Translations under genes and position numbers: made by a program
In this document: positions 45,491 to 54,509 of the stretch, one piece after another
How positions within the stretch are numbered: position 1 is the stretch's first letter
Layout: each line of letters starts with the position of its first letter
The notes under the pieces: generated by a model
Databases searched by the model: none
Seen by the model: the letters and a program-made list of their open reading frames with translations, nothing else
Told to the model about the DNA's origin: nothing
Assembly: GCF_023715785.1 (NCBI RefSeq)
Contig: NZ_JAMBOX010000006.1
Coordinates: 203,566 to 267,565 of the forward strand
Direction: 5' to 3'
DNA from: Neobacillus niacini
GTDB taxonomy: Bacteria; Bacillota; Bacilli; Bacillales; Cytobacillaceae
Length of the DNA: 64,000 bases

Positions 45491-46975
45491 TTGGTGAGAT
45501 GGGAACTGGATTGGCTGGAAAATAGGGCGAGACTATCGCCTAATAAGGCTGCCGTGATCGAAGAAGAGACCAATACGGTCTGGACATATACACAATTGAA
45601 CGGACGGGCCAAGACATTAGCGAACTGGCTATATGAACGGGGTGTAGAAAAGGGTGACCGGATCGCCCTGCTCGCCCCGAATCATATCAGTTATTTTGAT
45701 TTGCTGTTTGCCTGCAGCAAAATTGGAGCGATATTTGTTCCGCTAAATTGGCGGCTTTCCTGGCATGAGCTTAGCGGAATTTTACAGGACTGCACCCCTA
45801 AATATATAGGCGTCCATCAGCAATTCAACGAAATTTATCAGCAGCTCCCCCTTGAGAAACCAGACCCCATCTTTATTGAGATATGGGATTATCCGGAGTG
45901 CACCCCTGCCCCAGCAGTCGAAATCCATGAAACCGACCCATTGGCGATGATTTATACTGGCGGAACAACCGGTAAACCAAAAGGGGTGGTGTTAAGTCAT
46001 CAAACTATCCTTTGGAACGGGATCAATACGATTTTAAGCTGGGGCTTAACTGACCAAGAGGTAACGGTCAACTATATGCCGATGTTTCATACCGGGGGGT
46101 TGAACGCGCTTTGCATCCCGATTCTGATGATGGGTGGGACAGTGGTTATCGGCGAAGGGTTTACTGGCGAAAAAGCAGCGCAATCCATCAACCGCTATCA
46201 GTGTACGGTCATTCTGTTGGTACCAACCATGCACCATATGTTGGTTCAAACAGAAGATTTCAAGAATAGCCAGTTTCCGTCCATGAAAGTTTTCCTATCA
46301 GGAGGGGCGCCCTGCCCAATCCAAATCTACGAAGCTTATCAGCGAAAAGGCTTGGCATTTAAAGAGGGATATGGCCTCACGGAGGCAGGACCGAATAATT
46401 TTTACATTACCCCAGAGGAGGCACAAGTGAAACGGGGATCAGTCGGAAAGCCGATGTTATTTAATGCCATCAGGCTGGTAAAATCGGACGGCCATCCGGC
46501 AGGGCCAAACGAAGTCGGGGAGCTACTTATTAGCGGAAAGCACGGATTTTCCCATTATTGGAACAATGAAAAGGCAACAAACGAAACGATACAAAACGGT
46601 TGGATTTCAACCGGGGATTTGGCCAAAAGCGATGAACAGGGTTTCCATTATATTGTCGGACGAAAAAAAGATATGATTATTAGCGGCGGAGAAAATATCT
46701 ATCCCTTGGAAATTGAGCATTGGCTAGCCGCCCATCCGTCGGTCAATGAAGTCGCCGTGGTAGGTCTTCCAGATGAAAAATGGGGTGAGATTGTCTCAGC
46801 GTTCCTTGTTTTAAAAAATACATCAATACAGGATGATGAATTGAAGGCCTATTGCGAGGCAAAGCTGGGCCGCTATAAAATTCCGAAGTTGTTTATTCGG
46901 CTGGAAGAACTCCCAAAAACCCATGTCGGAAAAATTGACAAAAAGGCGTTAAAAGAAATGCAGAATCAAAGATAA
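45491..46975 (+). CDS. AMP-dependent acyl-CoA synthetase/ligase
   Basis: 494 residues from a TTG at 45491, seven bases after AAGGAG (the GTG at 45494 would also fit). ANL-family motifs are all present: A3 MIYTGGTTGKPKGVVLSHQ (phosphate loop), A5 FKEGYGLTEAGP, A7 GWISTGDLAKSDEQGF, A8 YIVGRKKDMIISGGENIYP and the A10 Lys in LPKTHVGKIDKKAL. It adenylates a carboxylic acid and joins it to CoA. Resemblance is to the medium/long-chain and o-succinylbenzoate branches; the acid is unknown. It follows the hydrolase and Liv importer in the same direction, so a pathway import, hydrolysis, CoA activation is likely. Confidence 0.88.
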   Translation: MVRWELDWLENRARLSPNKAAVIEEETNTVWTYTQLNGRAKTLANWLYERGVEKGDRIALLAPNHISYFDLLFACSKIGAIFVPLNWRLSWHELSGILQDCTPKYIGVHQQFNEIYQQLPLEKPDPIFIEIWDYPECTPAPAVEIHETDPLAMIYTGGTTGKPKGVVLSHQTILWNGINTILSWGLTDQEVTVNYMPMFHTGGLNALCIPILMMGGTVVIGEGFTGEKAAQSINRYQCTVILLVPTMHHMLVQTEDFKNSQFPSMKVFLSGGAPCPIQIYEAYQRKGLAFKEGYGLTEAGPNNFYITPEEAQVKRGSVGKPMLFNAIRLVKSDGHPAGPNEVGELLISGKHGFSHYWNNEKATNETIQNGWISTGDLAKSDEQGFHYIVGRKKDMIISGGENIYPLEIEHWLAAHPSVNEVAVVGLPDEKWGEIVSAFLVLKNTSIQDDELKAYCEAKLGRYKIPKLFIRLEELPKTHVGKIDKKALKEMQNQR

Positions 46976-47007
46976 AAGGAGAACCGCCCGCCGGCGTGTT
47001 CTCCTTT
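46975..47007. terminator. Bidirectional terminator
   Basis: AAAGGAGAAC and GTTCTCCTTT form a perfect 10-bp stem between the ligase gene and the convergent coat-protein gene, whose stop codon it includes. Confidence 0.8.
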
Positions 47008-47287
47008 ACAATTTTTGCGCCAAATTAATTGCCGTTTCACCGACAGATAAATCCAGCTGCAGCTGTTCTGACAAGTTATGGGGATGATAGAATCCCTTTG
47101 CCACCATATAATTCGTAATGTTTTCATGGGTGGCAATCGCATCATTTAATTGTGCCCGTAATGCGGCCTTCAATTCAGGTGTCGCTGTTTCCGTATTCGC
47201 AACAGAATAGTTTCGAACCGCTGCCTTTGCCGAGATGAGAAAATCCGTGGCAATGACCTGATCAGTAAGGCCACCCATTCCGGGCAA
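47006..47287 (-). CDS. CotF-like spore coat protein, probably lacking its true 5' end
   Basis: Up to 93 residues, with only a TTG (47287) or ATG (47278) near the 5' end and no ribosome site at either. GLTDQVIATDFLISAKAAVRNY (core VIATDFLISAKAAVRNY), LNDAIATHENITNYMVAKGFYHP and LQLDLSVGETAINLA match the small CotF/YraF-like coat family (COG5577), helical proteins of the sporulating cell. The sequence directly upstream belongs to an alcohol dehydrogenase gene read the other way, which also lacks its 5' part. So promoter and first codons were probably lost in one deletion and the gene is likely silent. Confidence 0.65.
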   Translation of the reverse strand: MPGMGGLTDQVIATDFLISAKAAVRNYSVANTETATPELKAALRAQLNDAIATHENITNYMVAKGFYHPHNLSEQLQLDLSVGETAINLAQKL

Positions 47288-47814
47288 AACGGGTCATTGC
47301 CGTTGATTATGTAGGTTACCGTCTCGAGCACGCCAAGCGGACGAATAAAGTGGAAATCGTCAATTTTGAGGACCATGAAAATGTCGGCGATTACTTACTT
47401 GAAATTACTCAAGGCGGAGCTAATATTGTCATCGACGCGGTAGGCATGGATGGCAAAATGACGCCACTTGAGTTCCTGGCTTCCGGGTTGAAGCTCCATG
47501 GCGGGGCGATGGGGGCGATTGTCATTGCCAGTCAGGCGGTTAGAAAAGGCGGTACGATTCAGGTGACAGGAGTTTATGGGGGACGTTACAATGCCTTTCC
47601 GCTCGGAGACCTCTTCCAGCGCAATATTGACGTTAAAATGGGGCAGGCACCAGTCATTCCCTATATGCCTTTTCTTTATAACATGATTAATAATGGAAAA
47701 ATCGATCCGAGTGATATTATTACCCATGTGCTTCCGCTGGACCAAGCCAAGCACGGATATGAAGTGTTTGATACTAGAACAGACGATTGCATTAAAGTTA
47801 TTTTAAAACCATAA
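47284..47814 (+). pseudogene. Zinc-type alcohol dehydrogenase, C-terminal fragment
   Basis: The frame is homologous from AKRVIAVDYVGYRLEHAKR onward, that is from inside the Rossmann cofactor domain (strand two), through VNFEDHENVGDYLLEITQGG, VIDAVGMDGKM and KGGTIQVTGVYGG to the stop. About 177 codons remain of a protein that is usually 350-390 residues. The whole GroES-like zinc-binding catalytic half is missing, with no start or promoter. It resembles the formaldehyde dehydrogenase-like Zn-ADH group. The break coincides with the start of the divergent coat-protein remnant. Non-functional. Confidence 0.8.
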
Positions 47815-47823
47815 ATTTACCGG

Positions 47824-47850
47824 AAGGCTGAGGAAATATTCAGCCTTTTT
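47824..47850 (+). terminator. Intrinsic terminator after the dehydrogenase fragment
   Basis: AAGGCTGA and TCAGCCTT pair around an eight-base loop and run into TTTCTTTG. Confidence 0.75.
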
Positions 47851-47909
47851 CTTTGTTATGTAACTTAATATATGGTACCATTAACTTATGTAACATTAGG
47901 AGGCCCTCC

Positions 47910-48476
47910 ATGGAGTATGTGGATCCGATTAGAGATATTGAAAGTATCGATGCTATTAAATGCATCTTAAGAACACAATCACAAAGAGATTTATTGCTTT
48001 TTGTTTTTGGAATTAATACTGGGATTAAAGTAAATGAACTGCTTTCCATTAAAGTGAAGGATATAAGAGATGAAAAAGGGATTAAAGAGTTTATCTATTT
48101 AAAGGATTGCAATAGCGGTGAAACTCACGCCTACTATATAAATAATAATGTTCAGCTGGAATTAACGAATTATTTGAAAACCCATGAATTTGAGGACAGC
48201 GATTTCTTGTTTAAGTCCAAAAAGAACAACCAGCCAATCACACGGCAGCAAGCCTATCGGATCATAAATAAAGTGGCAAAAGAAGCAGGGATCCCGGGGA
48301 AAATTGGCATGCATACACTTAGAAAAACATTCGGATATCATGCCTATCGGAAAGGGATCGCGATTTCGATTATTATGCAAATTTACCACCATCATTCTCC
48401 GTCCGAAACTTTAAGGTATATTGGAATAAATAAGCAGGACGAGAAGCGTCTTATAAAAGTGGATGTGAATTTATGA
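47910..48476 (+). CDS. Minimal tyrosine recombinase-like protein
   Basis: 188 residues from ATG 47910, placed by AGGAGG. It consists of a phage-integrase catalytic domain alone; the usual N-terminal SAM-like core-binding domain (about 100 residues) is absent. HTLRKTFGYHAYRKG supplies the HxxR box, IYHHHSPSETLRYIGI the late His and the Tyr nucleophile. The first catalytic Arg, normally in TGLRISELL, is Lys here (NTGIKVNELLSIK). Such short integrase-like proteins are common in Bacillus and their role is unclear. No attachment site or other phage gene is seen. It lies beside a deletion scar. Catalytic competence is doubtful. Confidence 0.75.
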   Translation: MEYVDPIRDIESIDAIKCILRTQSQRDLLLFVFGINTGIKVNELLSIKVKDIRDEKGIKEFIYLKDCNSGETHAYYINNNVQLELTNYLKTHEFEDSDFLFKSKKNNQPITRQQAYRIINKVAKEAGIPGKIGMHTLRKTFGYHAYRKGIAISIIMQIYHHHSPSETLRYIGINKQDEKRLIKVDVNL

Positions 48477-48499
48477 GCAGCCTTTCTAATTAGCAAAAG

Positions 48500-48529
48500 A
48501 AAAAACCTCCGCAAAGGGGGAGGTTTTTT
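48500..48529. terminator. Bidirectional terminator
   Basis: AAAAAACCTCC and GGAGGTTTTTT form a perfect 11-bp stem between the recombinase gene and the convergent Usp-domain gene. Confidence 0.85.
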
Positions 48530-49220
48530 ATAAATATTCATTATCCTTCGTCGTGTCGGTATCCATTGCAACGTTTGTCAATTCTTTCACTATACCATCA
48601 TGAACTTGGACTTGTAATGTCTCTTTATCCTTCATAAATTTAAAAATACCATTATCAAAGTCGGTTCCAAATTCCTTGAAGAAAATCCCTTCAAATTCAA
48701 CCTCCTTTGTATGTTTGAAGATGATCCTGTAGAGGTTCTCTTCCTTCACAAGGTAGGCACGCACACCCTTATCGTAATGACTGTCCGAGTTTTTTAATTG
48801 ACGGGAGACGGAAATAATATGGAGGTCAACAAAAGGTATTTCACGCAGCAGAGCGTTAATGATTGATCCCTTAGCAATTTGTTCCCACCGGCTTTGCGCA
48901 GTTTGGCCCAGAACAATCTGGGTAACGTTTTTATCTCTAGCCACTTCCGCGATCACCTTTGAAATTGGCCGCTTTTCGTTGTCCTTCAATATAAACGCGT
49001 TTGCACTATGCTGTTCGGCTAACTGTTTCCATTTCTCAATGTAGCCTGTTTTTTCGGCATCCAATTCATCAAATGGTTTCGGGTCGACGGTAAGAATGTA
49101 AAGCGGACAATCTAGCATATTGGCAATTTTACATCCCCGTTGGATAAGCCTTTCGCCATTAGGACCATAATATACACAGACGAGGATGCTTTCGTCTGTT
49201 CGTCCCTTGATTCTTTTCAT
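48528..49220 (-). CDS. Universal stress protein/KdpD-like sensor domain protein
   Basis: 230 residues from the ATG at 49220, behind GAGGTGAA; an upstream in-frame start at 49265 is less likely. ESILVCVYYGPNGERLIQRG and VTQIVLGQTAQSRWEQIAKGSIINALL (core IVLGQTAQSRWEQ) resemble the Usp-like nucleotide-binding domain of KdpD sensor kinases, covering about residues 8-140. The C-terminal part (about 150-230) is a small unassigned domain. There is no histidine kinase core or membrane helix, so any histidine kinase label would mislead. It is divergent from the Mrp antiporter operon, and KdpD relatives sense K+ or osmotic state, so a link to ion homeostasis is reasonable inference. Confidence 0.7.
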   Translation of the reverse strand: MKRIKGRTDESILVCVYYGPNGERLIQRGCKIANMLDCPLYILTVDPKPFDELDAEKTGYIEKWKQLAEQHSANAFILKDNEKRPISKVIAEVARDKNVTQIVLGQTAQSRWEQIAKGSIINALLREIPFVDLHIISVSRQLKNSDSHYDKGVRAYLVKEENLYRIIFKHTKEVEFEGIFFKEFGTDFDNGIFKFMKDKETLQVQVHDGIVKELTNVAMDTDTTKDNEYL

Positions 49221-49363
49221 TATTTGTTCACCTCGGATTGGCTGTGTAGGACTCTTTACGGCCAATTACTATAGATTATGTATGACTATAGCGTATGGAA
49301 CAGTTTCAGTCAATCTATTTCACGGTCTGCCTTTTTTATAACATTTTCTAAGGAGGGGAATTG

Positions 49364-51775
49364 ATGTCTTGGTTACATCTGCTGATTTTACTGCCATTTA
49401 TCTTTGCGGCTGTAGTCCCGTACATTTATAGGAAATTTACGCCGCGCATTCATACAGGCTGGTTTGTTCTTGTCATCCCGCTGGTGATTTTTGCATTTCT
49501 GCTTTCCTTTACCACAGCAATTTCTAATGGGAATACTGCTTTCTCGACAGTTCCGTGGATCCCGTCCTATAATATCAACTTCACAACTTATGTAGACGGG
49601 TTAAGCTTAATATTTGGATTGTTGATTGCCGGTATCGGCGCCCTTGTTATTTTATATTCCATCTTTTATATGTCAAAACGCGAGGCCCTTAACAATTTTT
49701 ATGTATATTTGCTCTTGTTTATGGGAGCGATGCTGGGACTTGTATTTTCCGACAATATCTTTGTGCTCTATGTGTTTTGGGAGACCACGAGTGTTTCTTC
49801 CTTCTTATTAATTGCGTATTGGTATGAACGTGAGAAATCACGTTATGGTGCCCAAAAATCTATGTTGATTACGATATTTGGCGGGCTTACCATGCTTGCG
49901 GGCTTAATCATGCTTTCCATGATGACCGAAACGTACAGCATTCGCGAGATGGTCAGCCAAGCAGCTAACGTTCCATCTCATTCGTTGTTTGTTCCATCCA
50001 TGATTTTGATATTAATCGGGGCATTTACAAAGTCAGCCCAATTTCCGTTTAGTATTTGGCTGCCTGATGCTATGGAAGCCCCTACGCCAATTAGTGCTTA
50101 CTTGCATTCAGCAACCATGGTAAAAGCGGGAATCTATCTGGTCGCCCGCCTGACCCCGGTCTTTGGCGGTCAATCAGAGTGGTTTTGGATTGTTTCCAGT
50201 GTGGGGATGATCACTTTACTATATGGGTCTGTAAATGCTGTAAGACAAACCGATTTAAAGGCATTATTGGCGTATTCCACGATCAGCCAATTGGGATTAA
50301 TCATGAGTCTGTTAGGGTTAGGATCTGCCTCTCTCTATACTGGGGGTGAGGAATCCTCCGTCTATATGGCCGCTATTTTTGCTGCTATTTTTCACCTGGT
50401 AAACCATTCGACCTTTAAAGGCTGTTTATTCATGGTTGTCGGAATCATCGACCATGAAACCGGGACACGAGATATCCGCAGGCTGGGGGGCTTAATGCAT
50501 TTAATGCCAATCTCGTTTACTTTGGCGGTAATCGGAAGTTTTTCGATGGCCGGGCTGCCCCCATTTAACGGATTCTTAAGTAAGGAAATGTTTTTTACTG
50601 CCGTTATAAATGCAGCCGAAATGAAGGAATTCGGCGTGTACTCCATTGGGAATCTGTTTCCCATCATCGCCTGGATCGCCAGTGTATTCACGTTTGTGTA
50701 CAGCATGATTCTTGTGTTTAAAACATTCAGAGGAAAAAATAAGCCTGAAAAATTAGCGAAGGAAGTTCATGAGGCACCGCTTGGGATGTTAATTTCACCA
50801 ATTGTGCTCGGCTTGTTTGTCGTTATTATTTTCTTTTTTCCCAATATCCTTTCTAAGTATCTGTTAAGTCCTGCACTTGCGGCTATCGTGCCGACACTGG
50901 CTGCTGCAGGGGAAACCAACGTGAAAATAAGTGCTTGGCATGGCTGGAATATCGAGTTATTTATGACCATCGGGGTCATCGTTCTTGGAACCATCATGTA
51001 TCATTTATTAAAAAAATGGTATCGGATTTATCTTTTTTATCCAGAGAATCTGACGTTAAATCATCTGTACAACATTGGGCTGGAAAATACGGAGGCTGTC
51101 TCCCGTCGAGTGACTGACCGTTACATGACCGGGTTTATTCGCGATTATTTAGTTTATATTTTTGCCTTTATTATCGTTATTGTTGGCGGAGCGGTTTGGT
51201 TATCTGATGGGCTTACGATACAGACATCAGGCGATGCGCCGGTAAACTGGTTTGAGGCGGCTTTAATGATTGTGATGATTATAACGGCTGCAGCTGTTCT
51301 TTTTGCAAAAACGAGGCTTAAGGCAATTCTGGCTGTTGGGGGATTAGGGTTTCTCGTCTCCTTTTTCTTTGTACTCTTTCGGGCGCCCGATTTGGCATTG
51401 ACGCAATTGGTGGTTGAGACAGTAACAACCGTGCTGTTTTTATTATGTTTCTACCATTTGCCGCAATTGCGTAAGGAGTTTGCCCGGATTCAATTCAAGG
51501 CAGTGAATGCGATCGTTTCTATCGGGGTTGGCGCCGTGGTCACCATTGTTGCCTTATCGGCAAATGGAAAACGATTGTTTCAATCGATATCCGGTTATTA
51601 TGAGAATTCATACGAATTGGCCGGTGCAAAAAATATCGTCAACTCCATCCTTGTTGATTTTCGCGGAATCGATACAATGCTCGAAATTCTCGTATTAAGC
51701 ATTGCCGGCCTCGGGGTTTATACCTTGATCAAGCTTCGGTTAGCTGGGGGGGATAGTAATGAAAAAGTCAAATGA
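49364..51775 (+). CDS. mrpA: Mrp Na+/H+ antiporter subunit A
   Basis: 803 residues from the ATG at 49364 after AGGAGGGG. Some twenty membrane helices: a NuoL-like region (LLLFMGAMLGLVFSDNIFVL, FWETTSVSSFLLI with the conserved Glu, SAQFPFSIWLPDAMEAPTP with the Lys/His path, HSATMVKAGIYL) and a C-terminal MrpB-like region (FRAPDLALTQLVVETVTTVL) with the acidic residues needed for transport. Largest subunit of the hetero-oligomeric Na+(Li+)/H+ antiporter used for alkali and sodium tolerance. First of seven overlapping or closely spaced genes in the order A-G, as in B. subtilis. Confidence 0.95.
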   Translation: MSWLHLLILLPFIFAAVVPYIYRKFTPRIHTGWFVLVIPLVIFAFLLSFTTAISNGNTAFSTVPWIPSYNINFTTYVDGLSLIFGLLIAGIGALVILYSIFYMSKREALNNFYVYLLLFMGAMLGLVFSDNIFVLYVFWETTSVSSFLLIAYWYEREKSRYGAQKSMLITIFGGLTMLAGLIMLSMMTETYSIREMVSQAANVPSHSLFVPSMILILIGAFTKSAQFPFSIWLPDAMEAPTPISAYLHSATMVKAGIYLVARLTPVFGGQSEWFWIVSSVGMITLLYGSVNAVRQTDLKALLAYSTISQLGLIMSLLGLGSASLYTGGEESSVYMAAIFAAIFHLVNHSTFKGCLFMVVGIIDHETGTRDIRRLGGLMHLMPISFTLAVIGSFSMAGLPPFNGFLSKEMFFTAVINAAEMKEFGVYSIGNLFPIIAWIASVFTFVYSMILVFKTFRGKNKPEKLAKEVHEAPLGMLISPIVLGLFVVIIFFFPNILSKYLLSPALAAIVPTLAAAGETNVKISAWHGWNIELFMTIGVIVLGTIMYHLLKKWYRIYLFYPENLTLNHLYNIGLENTEAVSRRVTDRYMTGFIRDYLVYIFAFIIVIVGGAVWLSDGLTIQTSGDAPVNWFEAALMIVMIITAAAVLFAKTRLKAILAVGGLGFLVSFFFVLFRAPDLALTQLVVETVTTVLFLLCFYHLPQLRKEFARIQFKAVNAIVSIGVGAVVTIVALSANGKRLFQSISGYYENSYELAGAKNIVNSILVDFRGIDTMLEILVLSIAGLGVYTLIKLRLAGGDSNEKVK

Positions 51776-52184
51776 TGTGATCATACGGAGTGTGACAAAG
51801 GTGGCCGTCGTCATCATCTTAACCTTTGCCATCAACCTGTTTATTTCAGGTCATCACCAGCCTGGCGGCGGGTTTATCGGCGGCCTGGCTTTTGCTTCTG
51901 CCTTAATTCTGTTGTTTTTGGCATTTGATATAGAAACAGTTCGAAATCATATTCCGCTTGATTTTAAAGTGGTGGCCGCAGTCGGTGTATTGATTTCCGT
52001 GCTGACGGGAGTTGGCGCCATGCTCCTGGACCACCCGTTTTTATTCCAGGCATTTGGCTACTTCAAACTTCCCATTTTTGGCAAAACGGAACTGGCCACA
52101 GCGGTTTTATTTGACATCGGGGTAGCATTGGCGGTAATAGGCACCTCTATCACCATCATCATGACGATAGGGGATGATCGATAA
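51759..52184 (+). CDS. mrpB: Mrp antiporter subunit B
   Basis: 141 residues, overlapping mrpA by 17 bases and sharing its last base with the mrpC start. Four membrane helices with FISGHHQPGGGFIGGLAFA, the hallmark of MrpB. Structural subunit of the Mrp complex. Confidence 0.93.
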   Translation: MKKSNDVIIRSVTKVAVVIILTFAINLFISGHHQPGGGFIGGLAFASALILLFLAFDIETVRNHIPLDFKVVAAVGVLISVLTGVGAMLLDHPFLFQAFGYFKLPIFGKTELATAVLFDIGVALAVIGTSITIIMTIGDDR

Positions 52185-52522
52185 TGGAAACATTAATGTC
52201 TATCCTTGTAGGGATCTTATTTGCAATTGGAATCTATTTAATTTTGACAAAGACTCTGCTGCGAATCATCCTCGGAACATCGATACTTGGACACGGGGTG
52301 AACTTATTGATCATCACAATGGGGGGGCTTAAAAAGGGGGGGCCGCCGCTCTTGGGAATAGAGGATTTAACCTATGCGGATTCCTTGCCGCAAGCCCTTT
52401 TGTTGACGGCCATCGTGATAAACTTTGCGACCACCGCTCTTTTATTAGTGTTGAGTTATCGGGCTTACAAAGTATTGGGGACGGATGACACAGAGCAAAT
52501 GCGAGGTACAGAAAATGAATAA
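52184..52522 (+). CDS. mrpC: Mrp antiporter subunit C
   Basis: 112 residues, NuoK-like, three membrane helices. ILGTSILGHGVNLLIITMGG and DSLPQALLLTAIVINFATTAL (core PQALLLTAIVINFA) are the MrpC/NuoK signatures. Its end overlaps the mrpD start by eight bases. Confidence 0.93.
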   Translation: METLMSILVGILFAIGIYLILTKTLLRIILGTSILGHGVNLLIITMGGLKKGGPPLLGIEDLTYADSLPQALLLTAIVINFATTALLLVLSYRAYKVLGTDDTEQMRGTENE

Positions 52523-54002
52523 TTTTGTGATATTGCCAATCATTATCCCAATTATTGCCGGGATGGTAATGGTGATTTTTAGAAAAAGAATAATCTTCCA
52601 TAGGTATTTAAGCGTTTGTTCAATCATCGCGGTTGGCATCGTCACGCTTCTATTAATACTCCAAATTGATCAAGAGGGTGTGCAAACATTACAACTGGGC
52701 GGATGGGAGGCTCCATTTGGCGTGAGTATGGTGGCCGATATGTTTGCTGCTTTGCTCATCCTGACGACCTGTGTTGTTGCGCTTTGCTGTTTGCTATATG
52801 CATTCCGCTCGATTGGTCAGGAACGAGAAAATTTCTATTTTTATCCGCTGTTTATGTTTTTGATTACTGGTGTGATTGGCTCGTTTATGACAGGCGATAT
52901 TTTTAATTTGTTTGTCTGCTTCGAGGTGATGTTAGTTTCGTCTTATGTGTTAATCTCTCTTGGCGGTACAGGAAATCAACTAAGGGAATCAATTAAGTAT
53001 ATCCTGGTTAATATCATTTCCTCGTTTCTGTTTCTTGTTGCCATTGCCTTCCTGTATGCGATGACAGGGACGTTGAATTTTGCCCATCTATCAATCAGGG
53101 TCGCCGAGGCAGGGCAAGATGGGCTAATGACGGTTGTCGCCATACTTTTTTTAATTGTTTTTAGTTTGAAAGCAGGGTTGTTTTTATTCTTTTGGCTGCC
53201 TGGCTCGTACAGTGCACCGCCAACGGCGATTGCTGCCATCTTTGCCGCATTGCTGACGAAAGTGGGCATCTATGCCATTATCAGGGTATTCACGCTTGTT
53301 TTTTATCATGAACCGGAGGTTACCCACTTATTAATCGGTATTTTAGCGGGATTCACCATGATTTTAGGCGCGGTCGGAGCGGTTGCCTATTGGGATATTA
53401 AAAAAATCATAACCTATAACGTCATTGTAGGCGTGGGATTCATTTTAGCTGGAGCTGCTTCATTAACAGCGGAAGGGCTGACGGGATCTCTTTATTATTT
53501 GATTCACGATATGGTCGTAAAGGCTTTGATTTTCCTTTTGGGCGGAACAGTTATCCACCTGACTGGGACCAGCAGATTGAAGGATTTCAGTGGTTTGATC
53601 CGGTTATACCCCGGATTGGGATGGATGTTTTTTATTGCAGCCCTTTCCCTTTCAGGCATTCCCCCGTTTAGCGGGTTTTTAGGAAAAATATTCATTACCA
53701 GGGGGACATTTGAAGCAGGGTTTATTTGGCTGGGGATTATTGGACTGCTGACAAGCCTTATGGTTCTGTATTCGATCATGAAGATTTTTATAAATGGGTT
53801 TTGGGGGACAGACACTTCGGAGGAAAATGAAAAGAGGACAACTAAGGGGTTATTGCTGCCATTGGGAATACTCACCATGTTAACGATCACGCTTGGACTA
53901 GGAGCAGAAGGAATTCATCATTACGTGGATTTAGCGGTAGAAGGCTTAATCAATCCCGGCAACTATATTGAAGCCGTTTTTGGCACCCGTTCAGTGCATT
54001 AA
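52515..54002 (+). CDS. mrpD: Mrp antiporter subunit D
   Basis: 495 residues from the ATG at 52515; an upstream in-frame start at 52485 inside mrpC is not needed. NuoM/N-like with about fourteen helices: DIFNLFVCFEVMLVSSYVLI holds the key Glu, LKAGLFLFFWLPGSYSAPPTA the Lys and helix-break region, and YYLIHDMVVKALIFLLGG the late transport residues. Proton/sodium-translocating subunit. Confidence 0.95.
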   Translation: MNNFVILPIIIPIIAGMVMVIFRKRIIFHRYLSVCSIIAVGIVTLLLILQIDQEGVQTLQLGGWEAPFGVSMVADMFAALLILTTCVVALCCLLYAFRSIGQERENFYFYPLFMFLITGVIGSFMTGDIFNLFVCFEVMLVSSYVLISLGGTGNQLRESIKYILVNIISSFLFLVAIAFLYAMTGTLNFAHLSIRVAEAGQDGLMTVVAILFLIVFSLKAGLFLFFWLPGSYSAPPTAIAAIFAALLTKVGIYAIIRVFTLVFYHEPEVTHLLIGILAGFTMILGAVGAVAYWDIKKIITYNVIVGVGFILAGAASLTAEGLTGSLYYLIHDMVVKALIFLLGGTVIHLTGTSRLKDFSGLIRLYPGLGWMFFIAALSLSGIPPFSGFLGKIFITRGTFEAGFIWLGIIGLLTSLMVLYSIMKIFINGFWGTDTSEENEKRTTKGLLLPLGILTMLTITLGLGAEGIHHYVDLAVEGLINPGNYIEAVFGTRSVH

Positions 54003-54029
54003 AATCCATGATAGAAAGGGGTGGTTCCA

Positions 54030-54509
54030 ATGCCCATGCAAGTTTTGATCAATTTATTTATTGGGGTAATCTGGATGTTTCTTCAGGATGATTGGAGTGT
54101 GCTAACATTCTTCAGCGGTTACCTTTTTGGATTACTGGTGCTTTTTATTCTGAGAAGGTATTTTCCAACTAAATTCTATTTAATAACGCTGCTTGCGATC
54201 GTCCAGCTCTTTTTCGTATTTATATATGAATTGTTTACTTCAAGCATTTTGGTTATCCAACAGGTGATAGCCCCTAAGATTAACATCACACCGGGAATTT
54301 TCACCTTGGAAACGGAACTAGAGGGAGATTTGGAAGTCACCCTGCTGGCTTTATTGTTGACATTGACCCCCGGTTCCGTAGTCGTGGAAGTCTCTCCAGA
54401 CAATAGGAGGTTTTATATCCATGCGATGGATATACCAAAATCAAGTGATGCCGTTCTTCAATCGACAGCCAAATTTGAAAAAGCAATAAAGAAGGTGACA
54501 CGGGCATGA
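54030..54509 (+). CDS. mrpE: Mrp antiporter subunit E
   Basis: 159 residues from ATG 54030, behind AAAGGGGTGG. Two or three N-terminal helices and a cytosolic tail, with the MrpE strings YLFGLLVLFILRRYF and LLALLLTLTPGSVVVEV. Overlaps mrpF by four bases (ATGA). Needed for stable complex formation in relatives. Confidence 0.92.
   Translation: MPMQVLINLFIGVIWMFLQDDWSVLTFFSGYLFGLLVLFILRRYFPTKFYLITLLAIVQLFFVFIYELFTSSILVIQQVIAPKINITPGIFTLETELEGDLEVTLLALLLTLTPGSVVVEVSPDNRRFYIHAMDIPKSSDAVLQSTAKFEKAIKKVTRA

Noticed and set aside
47910..48476. Prophage or integrative element around the recombinase-like gene
   Set aside because: No other phage or conjugation genes and no direct-repeat attachment sites are visible; the flanks are ordinary genes and remnants.
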